DNA of 5,211 nucleotides. It comes from Planctomycetota bacterium. Lineage in GTDB: Bacteria; Planctomycetota; Phycisphaerae; UBA1845; CAIVHJ01. Below the pieces are notes generated by a model. That model was not told the origin of the DNA and searched no databases. It saw only the letters and a program-made list of their open reading frames with translations. Positions 1 through 5,211 of the stretch are shown here, one piece after another; position 1 is the stretch's first letter, and every line of letters starts with the position of its first letter. The stretch spans positions 680 to 5,890 of the forward strand of contig JACZTW010000246.1 in NCBI GenBank assembly GCA_022573485.1. The letters are read 5' to 3'. The position numbers and the translations under genes were made by a program.

Positions 1-531
1 GTCTGTAGTACAGTCGTCGCCGTCGTCACAGTCGGCGGTGTTGTCCGTGCTCCCGCACACGCCGTCGGCGCAGACGTTATCCGTACAGTCATTGCCGTCG
101 TCGCAGGCGCCACCGTCGTTTGCCGGCTCAGAATCGCAAGTGCCGGTACCCTTGTCGCATACGCCCTCGGTACATGGGCCATCCAAAGCGTTGCAGTCGT
201 CATCCGATGCGCAGGGCTCGCATGAATCGTTCGCCTCATCGCATGCCAAGCCCGCGGGGCAGGGAGGAGTCCCATCAAAGCATGAACCGTTGATCCCGCA
301 TTCCTCTTCACCGTTACAGAACAACCCATCGTCGCAGTGGCCGTCGATAAGGCATTCAACGCAGATGAGGATGAAGCAGAACTGAAGGTCAGGTTCGGAG
401 CAGTCCGCATCTGTGCTGCAAAGCTGTGGCAGGTCAGGGGGAATCTGGGCCGATGCCGGCAAAACCGGAGCCAACAGCATCGCTCCGGTCGCTAGCAAGA
501 AGATCCCGATTGCATTGTTGAACAAGCGCAT
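1..531 (-). CDS. Secreted cysteine-/aspartate-rich repeat protein (N-terminal part, runs off left edge)
   Basis: 177 codons are open from the ATG at 531 to the window edge with no stop, so the C-terminus is missing. Residues 1-28 form a signal peptide: a short basic start (MR), a hydrophobic core and a PASA cleavage motif just before Gln29, which predicts export. No lipobox cysteine follows. The mature part visible (29-177) contains 23 cysteines in 149 residues, plus many Asp, Asn and Gly. Motifs such as CDDGLFCNGEE (66-76) and CDDGNDCTDNVCADGVC (143-159) occur, and a new CDDGDDCT copy starts at 168, a spacing of about 25 residues. Such units are known from large disulfide-rich surface proteins of planctomycetes and myxobacteria; the Asp-rich turns suggest calcium binding, which is inference. 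Binding partner and function are unknown. The start is fixed by a strong ribosome binding site 6 nt upstream. A promoter at 714-743 suggests independent transcription from the kinase gene. Confidence 0.86.
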   Translation of the reverse strand, partial: MRLFNNAIGIFLLATGAMLLAPVLPASAQIPPDLPQLCSTDADCSEPDLQFCFILICVECLIDGHCDDGLFCNGEEECGINGSCFDGTPPCPAGLACDEANDSCEPCASDDDCNALDGPCTEGVCDKGTGTCDSEPANDGGACDDGNDCTDNVCADGVCGSTDNTADCDDGDDCTTD

Positions 532-708
532 CACAAACCCTCCTCATCAAGGTCAAGGTATGGCAAAACCGAGCATCGGCCGACACCATGCCGGCCTGCC
601 CCGGGGTCATCCGGGGAGCGTCGTGAACCAACCGGCCGGCTTTCCGGCTGTTGGGTCTAGTGTTTGAAGAGTATGGCTCGGCGGGTCCGGGAGGCCGAGC
701 GGGTCCGC
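532..708 (-). promoter_or_regulatory. Predicted structured 5' leader of the Cys-rich protein gene
   Basis: If transcription starts about 6-10 nt after the TATAAT at 714-719, the mRNA has an untranslated leader of roughly 175 nt. It holds three inverted repeats. One is a perfect 7-bp stem, 676-682 with 694-700, with an 11-nt loop. A second, at 628-654, has a GCCGG/CCGGC core with a 4-nt loop, extended to about 11 pairs with one bulge and one wobble. A third, at 599-604 with 611-616, is a perfect CCCCGG/CCGGGG stem with a 6-nt loop. None is followed by a T tract in the direction of transcription, so classical terminators are unlikely. A leader with regulatory or mRNA-stabilising structure is possible. 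I recognise no known riboswitch class. Confidence 0.35.
538..545 (-). promoter_or_regulatory. Shine-Dalgarno site of the Cys-rich protein gene
   Basis: On the minus strand the sequence GAGGAGGG lies 6 nt before the ATG at 531. It is a near-ideal match to the anti-Shine-Dalgarno core and decides the start of the secreted protein. Neither of the other two genes in the window has a site this strong. Confidence 0.8.
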
Positions 709-713
709 CTGTC

Positions 714-743
714 ATTATACCCCACGTCCGGGACTCCTTGCAA
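714..743 (-). promoter_or_regulatory. Sigma70-like promoter reading toward the Cys-rich protein gene
   Basis: Read on the minus strand there is a perfect -10 hexamer TATAAT (719 down to 714) and a -35 hexamer TTGCAA (743 down to 738; 4 of 6 matches to TTGACA), separated by 18 bp. Expected transcription start is about 706-710. The next gene in that direction is the secreted Cys-rich protein starting at 531. The kinase gene ends upstream at 1167, so this promoter would uncouple the two. A dyad TGGG...CCCA at 764-779 sits just upstream of the -35 box and might be an operator, but it is weak. Confidence 0.55.
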
Positions 744-780
744 GCCATAGGGTTCAGGCAGCCTGGGTATGCCATCCCAA

Positions 781-840
781 GTATCGCCGGCCCGAGTGTC
801 CAGTCAACAACCGGCCGGAGGGCCGTCAAAACGGCGATAC
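781..840. repeat. Inverted repeat bounding a 60-bp element
   Basis: GTATCGCCG at 781-789 is exactly repeated in inverse as CGGCGATAC at 832-840. Nested inside are GGCCC (789-793) with GGGCC (819-823), and a tight hairpin GCCGT-CAAA-ACGGC at 822-835. The latter competes with the outer pairing. There is no T tract on either side, so termination of the kinase transcript is possible but not shown. The element lies upstream of the promoter at 714-743. Confidence 0.4.
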
Positions 841-1166
841 GGCAGTGCCAGCCCGGAGCGCCGGCGTTGGGTCCGCCCGCCAGAGTGTCAGCGAAGGATT
901 GGCCCTCACCAAGTCCCGCCCGCGGCGTCGTGCCGGTTGCAGTGAATGCCCCCGACATACGCTTCACCGCCCGTCAGATACTCCAGCAGCAGAGCGTATT
1001 CAGTCTCTATGTCGCCCTCAACTGGTTGAAGAAGAAGGTCCCGATTCAGCAGTGAGTGGTTCTTGACCCCTCCTTCAAGACCGTTGCGTGTCCGGGGTCC
1101 GGCCAGTCTTCGGTTGCCGTGGGCTTGAGATGGTCGCGCAGCAAGGCGAGGAGTACGCCCGTGCGA
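841..1166. other. Gap downstream of the kinase gene; no gene supported
   Basis: No tRNA, no convincing terminator and no gene with a start codon is visible. Directly after the kinase TGA (1167-1169) the same frame stays open for 86 more codons, to a TGA at 906-908. This extension has no ATG, GTG or TTG start. Its middle reads as a plausible acidic/leucine-rich peptide (for example IETEYALLLEYLTGGEAYV). I do not annotate it as coding, but record it because it may be a remnant of a longer C-terminus or of a lost gene. Overlapping open frames on the plus strand and in another minus-strand frame have low-complexity, Pro/Gly/Arg/Trp-rich composition typical of GC-rich noncoding DNA. Confidence 0.4.
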
Positions 1167-3233
1167 TCAGCGACGGGTTAAGACTCGCTCGTGGATCAGA
1201 CTTAGGAGCCGCCGGCGATCGACGGGTTTCGTGGCGTACTCATCGCAGCCCGCTTCGAGGCAGCATGTGCGATCGGTGGTCATGGCGTGGGCGGTGAGGG
1301 CCACGATCGAGCCGGTATATCCTTGGCTTCGCAGCAGTCGGGTGGCATCATAACCGTCCATCACCGGCATCTGCATGTCCATGAGGATGAGGTCGAACGG
1401 CGTGCCGCTGGCCTGCGCTTCGAGGGCTTTGTCAACGCCGATCCGCCCGTTCTCTGCAAGCTCGACGTAGGCCCCTTCCTTCTCCAGGATGAAAGTGATG
1501 AGCCTCTGGTTATCCTCGCAATCCTCGACGAGCAGAATGCGCGCTTCGAGTTCAGCGCTCGGCGGGATCGCATCGGCGGGCTGGTCAGCTTCACACGGGC
1601 CCGGCTCAGTCACCAGCTCAGCGTCGTCGAGTGGTCCGCAGGGGACGCGGAGCGTAAACGTGCTGCCCTGCTCCACTTCACTGCTCACCTCGAGGCTGCC
1701 GCCGAGCATCTCGGCGATGCGGTGGGCGATGGTCAGTCCCAGGCCGGTCCCTCCATACTTGCGGGTGGTGGAAGCATCGGCCTGCTTGAAGGGCTCGAAG
1801 ATTGCGGCTAGTTTGTCCGGCGCGATGCCGATGCCGGTGTCGGTGACGCTCATGACCAGCATGGGATCGTTGGGTCGGCGCTCGAGACCGAGGCTGACCG
1901 TGACTCGGCCCGCGCTCGTGAACTTGATGGCATTGCTCACCAGGTTGGTGAGGGCCTGCTGAAGTCGTATCGGGTCGCAGTTCATGCTCGCGGGGATCGC
2001 TTCACGGTATTCGACAGCGAGTTCGAGATTCTTGTCCGCGGCGATCTGGCGCATCGATCGGACCACTTCCGCGATGATGCGCGGCGGATGGCATTGAATG
2101 TTTTCAAGTTCAAGCTCTCCGGACTCTATCTTCGAAAGGTCCAGCACATCGTTGATCAGCTCCAGCAAATGGAAGGAATTGCGGCTGATCGTGCTGAGGT
2201 ATTCGGCGCAGTCGTCGCGGTCGCCCAGCACGTCCACCAACAGTTCGGTATATCCGAGGATGGCGGTGAGGGGCGTGCGAATCTCGTGGCTCATGTTAGC
2301 GAGGAAGGCGCTTTTCATTTGGTTGGCTATTTCCGCTTCACGAGCGTGTGCCATCCGAAGTGTCAACTCGGCCATCCGAACGTGCGCATGCACGCGAGCG
2401 ATCAACTCGATGGCTTCAAATGGTTTGCGAACGAAGTCGTTGGCGCCGGCTTCGAGCGCGACCGCCGCTACCGTAGTGTCCTCAGTGCCGGACAGGAACA
2501 GAATCGGCGTCAACTTGTGTTCGGGCATTTTTCTAATCCGCTTGACCAGATCGATGCCGTCCATGGCCTTCATATGGTGATCCGTGAGAATCAGATCCGG
2601 GGTGCGTTCGGCGAGAATATCGATCGCCGTCAGGCCGTCATCAGCGAGCAGTACGTGGGCACCGTTCGATTCGAGTACGTGAGCGATGCTGGTACGACAG
2701 AAGGCGCTGTCGTCCACGACCAACACGCTCTTTCCGGCCAGCTGCGAGTGCTGACAGAGAAGCTTGAGGTGCTGGATGTAGCTGGTCAGTTCTCCCTGCT
2801 GGAAGCCCTTTTGCAGGACGTTGATGGCCCCAGCTTCGAAGGCCTTGGCGTGTTCCTCGGGCGAGCCGTGGGCGGTGATCACGATGATGTGCGGTTTGGA
2901 AGCGCGACGCTCGGTGGTCAGATACCGGCAGACATCCAGCCCGCTGCGCCGGGGCAGCTCCAGACCGAGAGTGACGAAAGCCGGCTCGGATTTTTCGGCG
3001 ATGCGGATCGCTTCCTCGCCGTCACAGGCCTCGAGGATTTCATATTCATCTGCCGGGAACTCGCGGCGAATCAACGAACGCATTGTTCGAGAGGGATCTG
3101 CGATGAGAATACAGTTCAAATTCATAACGCTGAATACGCTATTTGATCGATCGGCACGGGGACTTCGTCTGATCTCGCGGCGAGCGCGACGGTCAAATTC
3201 TGCATCGTCATTGAACAAGACGAGGATCACCAT
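1167..3233 (-). CDS. Cytoplasmic hybrid histidine kinase, REC-REC-HisKA-HATPase-REC
   Basis: 688 residues with no membrane segment, HAMP or PAS domain, so a soluble phosphorelay kinase. REC1 spans about 39-155. It keeps Asp46, Thr120 region and Lys142 but has Gly90 where the phospho-acceptor Asp belongs. REC2 (about 168-285) is complete: Asp174/Asp175, acceptor Asp218, Ser248, Lys270. A helical linker leads into HisKA (about 300-372) with the H-box MSHEIRTPL, His316. The HATPase (about 415-532) has the N box (Asn430/Asn434), G1 DTGIGI (465-470), F box FEPFKQAD (479-486) and G2 GGTGLGL (494-500). After an acidic linker, REC3 (564-688) has Glu570/Asp571, acceptor Asp619, Thr647 and Lys669. Phosphate should pass from His316 to Asp619 and perhaps interact with REC2; the partner is unknown. 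The start is uncertain: ATG 3233 has AAGG seven nt upstream, while ATG 3125 (Met37) sits right at the REC1 boundary but lacks a Shine-Dalgarno site. Residues 1-36 match no domain. Confidence 0.93.
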   Translation of the reverse strand: MVILVLFNDDAEFDRRARREIRRSPRADRSNSVFSVMNLNCILIADPSRTMRSLIRREFPADEYEILEACDGEEAIRIAEKSEPAFVTLGLELPRRSGLDVCRYLTTERRASKPHIIVITAHGSPEEHAKAFEAGAINVLQKGFQQGELTSYIQHLKLLCQHSQLAGKSVLVVDDSAFCRTSIAHVLESNGAHVLLADDGLTAIDILAERTPDLILTDHHMKAMDGIDLVKRIRKMPEHKLTPILFLSGTEDTTVAAVALEAGANDFVRKPFEAIELIARVHAHVRMAELTLRMAHAREAEIANQMKSAFLANMSHEIRTPLTAILGYTELLVDVLGDRDDCAEYLSTISRNSFHLLELINDVLDLSKIESGELELENIQCHPPRIIAEVVRSMRQIAADKNLELAVEYREAIPASMNCDPIRLQQALTNLVSNAIKFTSAGRVTVSLGLERRPNDPMLVMSVTDTGIGIAPDKLAAIFEPFKQADASTTRKYGGTGLGLTIAHRIAEMLGGSLEVSSEVEQGSTFTLRVPCGPLDDAELVTEPGPCEADQPADAIPPSAELEARILLVEDCEDNQRLITFILEKEGAYVELAENGRIGVDKALEAQASGTPFDLILMDMQMPVMDGYDATRLLRSQGYTGSIVALTAHAMTTDRTCCLEAGCDEYATKPVDRRRLLSLIHERVLTRR

Positions 3234-3591
3234 ATTCCTGCCTTGAATTGGGCAGAAGCACTAGCGTCCGATAGTTGTTCACCGCGGAATATGACATTCG
3301 ACCGGCCTTCGGCAGTCATAGTGTGAACTTATCCACTTGGTGGAGGAGTCGTGCGGTCTGCACAAAGCGCAGGAAGCAGAAACCGGGACCAATATCGGAA
3401 GTGCGGACCCAGTGAGGCGCTGGGTGTGATTCTGGTCAATTGTGTGATACCGCGACTCTAAAATCGTCGCGCAAGACGCAGATGCCCTCGGCGCTTGCTG
3501 GTTTGATGGAGATTGATTGTGAACGGTGTTCACGCATCGCCGTTGTGCATGATCGAATCTGCCGCTACTTGAATTCGATGATGAATTCCGA
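3234..3591. other. Gap upstream of the kinase gene; no gene seen
   Basis: No intact coding region, tRNA or clear promoter is visible. AAGG at 3241-3244 on the minus strand (read as AAGGCAGG before the ATG) may be the kinase ribosome binding site. A perfect 6-bp hairpin CGCGAC/GTCGCG with a 9-nt loop occurs at 3451-3471, and a small TCCAC-TTG-GTGGA hairpin at 3332-3344; neither has a T tract. One DnaA-box-like TTATCCACT occurs at 3329-3337 but stands alone. Open frames here give proteins without recognisable features. Confidence 0.5.
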
Positions 3592-3819
3592 TCACTCAGC
3601 CCGATCGGCCAGGTATTCGATCACTTGCGATGTTTCGAGCGTGACTAGGCCTTCGGTGACCATTTCATCGATGTGCGGGAGCAGTAGCGCGCATAGGGAG
3701 GATCACGCTACGCCGCTGTGCATGGTGGGGCCGGGGGGTTGGGCGGCGATGGTGCAGGCTTCGGCGTCGAGTATTTCGTTCCAGCGCTCTTCAACCTCGG
3801 CGGCCGGGAGCAAGCACAT
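3592..3819 (-). pseudogene. Probable decayed DUF190 (PII-like) gene, C-terminal remnant
   Basis: Reading 3693 down to the TGA at 3592-3594, the frame encodes 33 residues containing LPHIDEMVTEGLVTLET followed by QVIEY. This closely resembles the conserved C-terminus of DUF190/UPF0166 proteins (small PII-like proteins of about 100-120 residues, often next to the fluoride channel gene crcB), where a LP-x-LDEM, GLVTLE, VI-x-Y pattern is usual. An in-frame TGA at 3703-3705 cuts it off from upstream sequence. The same frame upstream is open from an ATG at 3819 for 38 codons, but that part does not look like DUF190. The expected N-terminal region is not visible in any frame, and no crcB is in the window. 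I therefore call a remnant; a very short real gene is less likely. The stretch 3820-3965 beyond it holds nothing I recognise. Confidence 0.5.
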
Positions 3820-3965
3820 ACATGCTCAAGGCCGGGGCACTTCGGGCGCAGAGTGTCGAGTGGTGGTCGTTGATGCCGTCCGAATCAATGGGGGACGTAT
3901 TCCGCCGGCACCGAACATGTGATATCCTGTTCTAGGGTGCTTCCTATAGTTTCTCACAGATCCAA

Positions 3966-5211
3966 ATGGCGCGGCCAACAAGACAGTTAACGATCCGACA
4001 GATCCTGTCTTGGGCGGAGCGGCATGAGCGGCGTACGCGTTGTTGGCCGACCACGCGATCTGGAGGTGTTCTTCGTGCGGAGGGTGAGACCTGGAGCGCC
4101 ATCGACGGTGCGTTGCGGCAGGGCTTTCGAGGCCTGCCTCACGGATCGACACTGGCGAAGCTTCTCGCCACGCATCGGCAGGTGCGTGCAGAGCGCCGTG
4201 CGAAGCGCCTTTCGATCACCCGTATTCTTGCCTGGTCAGACGCACATCGGCGCCGAACGGGCGCATGGCCTGAGGTCCAATCGGGCTCAATCCCGGAGAC
4301 CCCCGGCGATAACTGGAAGCGAATCGACAATGCCTTACAATTGGGTTTGCGCGGCCTGGAAGGCGGATCGTCGCTGACCAAACTCCTGGCACAGCGCCGC
4401 GGGAAGTGGAATCGCAAGGGCAGACCTCCGCTGCGCTACTCGCACATTCTCAAATGGGCCGACGCGCACCACGAACGCAGCGGTCAATGGCCGATCGCGT
4501 CGTCGGGCGCAGTGCGGGGCGCCGACGGCGAAACCTGGGGCGGGATCGACGGGGCGCTGAAGCAGGGCGTTCGAGGCTTACCGGGCGGAGATTCGTTGGC
4601 CAGATTCCTCGAGCTGCGACGTGGCCTTCGAAATCCGAAACACCTGCCGCGGTTGACCATCAAGCAGATCCTGACGTGGTCGGATGCGCATGTGAAGCGG
4701 GAGGATTTTTGGCCCACGTCTGATGCGGGGCCCGTTCACGGCGTGCCGGGCGAAACCTGGCTCTCGATATCCAAGGCGCTGTACAAGGGACGACGGGGTC
4801 TGACGGCTGGCTTGACGCTGGCGGGGCTGTACTCGAAGCATCGCGGCGTGCGAAGTGGCAAACACCTGCCTCCCTTTCAAAAAGGCCGGATCCTGGCCTG
4901 GGCTGACGCGCACCGCAAACGCACCGGCGCGTGGCCGACGGGCGACAGTGGTCTGGTCCACAATGCCCCGAGTGAGACCTGGGGGGCGATCGACGTGGCA
5001 CTCCGCGACGGGCTGCGCGGGTTGCCCGGCGGGACGTCACTGGCACGGCTGCTGAACGAGAAACGCGGCAAGCGCAACGTGCATGATCTTCCCTGCCTCT
5101 CCTTCAAGAAGATTCTCGCCTGGGCGGACGATCATCATCGCCGTTTTGAGCATTGGCCGGTGACCACTTCCGGGCCGGTTCATGCCGCGCCCGGCGAGAC
5201 ATGGTCGGGGG
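3966..5211 (+). CDS. 74-residue tandem-repeat protein, Trp/Arg-rich (N-terminal part, runs off right edge)
   Basis: 415 codons are open from ATG 3966 to the window end without a stop; the C-terminus is missing. An in-frame TAG at 3933-3935 with no other start codon after it makes ATG 3966 the only usable start, though no Shine-Dalgarno site precedes it. A -10-like TATAGT lies at 3945-3950 without a matching -35. After seven residues the protein is a head-to-tail array of 74-residue units beginning at residues 8, 82, 156, 230, 304 and 378 (last partial). Each has an ILxW start, DAH, an invariant WP, an ETW-xx-ID-xAL block, then RGLPGG and SLAxLL, and usually RG-x-RN near the end. The protein is strongly basic, with no signal peptide or membrane segment, so cytoplasmic. 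I recall similar repeats from planctomycete genomes as uncharacterised proteins. The pattern loosely recalls helicase-associated (HA, PF03457) repeats; nucleic-acid binding is an inference only. Confidence 0.88.
   Translation, partial: MARPTRQLTIRQILSWAERHERRTRCWPTTRSGGVLRAEGETWSAIDGALRQGFRGLPHGSTLAKLLATHRQVRAERRAKRLSITRILAWSDAHRRRTGAWPEVQSGSIPETPGDNWKRIDNALQLGLRGLEGGSSLTKLLAQRRGKWNRKGRPPLRYSHILKWADAHHERSGQWPIASSGAVRGADGETWGGIDGALKQGVRGLPGGDSLARFLELRRGLRNPKHLPRLTIKQILTWSDAHVKREDFWPTSDAGPVHGVPGETWLSISKALYKGRRGLTAGLTLAGLYSKHRGVRSGKHLPPFQKGRILAWADAHRKRTGAWPTGDSGLVHNAPSETWGAIDVALRDGLRGLPGGTSLARLLNEKRGKRNVHDLPCLSFKKILAWADDHHRRFEHWPVTTSGPVHAAPGETWSG
3987..5211 (+). repeat. Coding tandem array of 222-bp units (5 full, 1 partial)
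   Basis: Units lie at 3987-4208, 4209-4430, 4431-4652, 4653-4874, 4875-5096 and 5097-5211 (cut by the window). The period is exact: Trp9 of the unit falls at residues 16, 90, 164, 238, 312 and 386, and the WP at 27, 101, 175, 249, 323 and 397. Positions invariant in all visible copies include Ile6, Leu7, Trp9, His13, Arg16, Trp20, Pro21, Gly26, Trp36, Ala42, Leu43, Gly46, Arg48, Gly49, Leu50, Gly53, Leu56 and Arg64. At DNA level the copies are clearly diverged with different synonymous codons, so this is an old array kept by selection, not a recent amplification. The end of the first unit is the most divergent: it lacks the RG-x-RN signature. Confidence 0.93.

Noticed and set aside
434..967. 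Minus-strand open frame of 177 codons overlapping the start of the secreted protein gene
   Set aside because: It overlaps a well-supported gene in another frame, covers the promoter and leader hairpins, has no ribosome binding site and has an unstructured Pro/Gly/Arg/Trp composition.
651..1055. Plus-strand open frame of 134 codons in the gap before the kinase
   Set aside because: Composition is Pro/Ala/Arg-rich with no motif; it runs antisense through the predicted promoter and inverted repeats and looks like chance in GC-rich DNA.
2088..3146. Plus-strand open frame of 352 codons antisense to the kinase
   Set aside because: It is the complementary shadow of the kinase gene; its sequence mirrors kinase codons and has no domain of its own.
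3329..3337. TTATCCACT, 8 of 9 match to a DnaA box, as a sign of a replication origin
   Set aside because: A single site with no second box, no AT-rich unwinding region and no dnaA/dnaN neighbours.
3451..3471. Hairpin CGCGAC/GTCGCG as a terminator
   Set aside because: The stem is only 6 bp with a 9-nt loop, no T tract on either side, and no gene ends next to it.
3571..3588. Two GAATTC copies separated by GATGAT
   Set aside because: Short palindromic hexamers 12 bp apart are compatible with chance; no larger repeat or attachment-site structure surrounds them.
3440..3922. Plus-strand open frame of 160 codons between the kinase and the repeat gene
   Set aside because: Ser/Arg-rich with no domain or ribosome binding site, and antisense to the DUF190-like remnant, which fits known sequence better.
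3826..4152. Minus-strand open frame opposite the beginning of the repeat gene
   Set aside because: It overlaps the first repeat units, whose phase and conservation clearly show the plus strand is coding.
3987..5211. CRISPR-like or recently amplified DNA repeat
   Set aside because: The periodicity is 222 bp, at the protein level and within an open frame; the DNA copies are diverged, with no short identical repeats and spacers.

Overview
The window most resembles a chromosomal fragment of a GC-rich environmental bacterium, probably a planctomycete. Three things point there: a secreted, aspartate- and cysteine-rich repeat protein, a soluble multi-receiver hybrid histidine kinase, and a protein made of Trp-containing repeats of a style I associate with planctomycete genomes. 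This placement is an inference; there is no rRNA or marker gene to confirm it.

Layout. Positions 1-531 (minus strand) hold the N-terminal 177 codons of an exported Cys-rich protein that runs off the left edge, with a strong ribosome binding site. Its upstream gap (532-1166) carries a good sigma70-type promoter on the same strand (714-743), a predicted leader of about 175 nt with several GC-rich hairpins, and a 9-bp inverted repeat bounding 781-840. Positions 1167-3233 (minus) encode a cytoplasmic hybrid histidine kinase with the order REC-REC-HisKA-HATPase-REC; its first receiver has lost the phospho-acceptor aspartate. Positions 3234-3965 have no intact gene, but a short stretch near 3592-3693 (minus) reads like the C-terminal tail of a DUF190 (PII-like) protein, probably a decayed gene. 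Positions 3966-5211 (plus) hold the start of a large protein that runs off the right edge. It consists almost entirely of a 74-residue unit repeated with no insertions or deletions (five full copies and part of a sixth).

The genes do not look like one operon. The two minus-strand genes are separated by 635 bp containing a promoter for the downstream one, and the repeat gene is divergent from the kinase across a 732-bp gap. No functional link between them can be shown from the sequence. The repeat protein and the structured leader are the most interesting parts. Both edge-spanning genes are incomplete here, so their full length and C-terminal domains are unknown.
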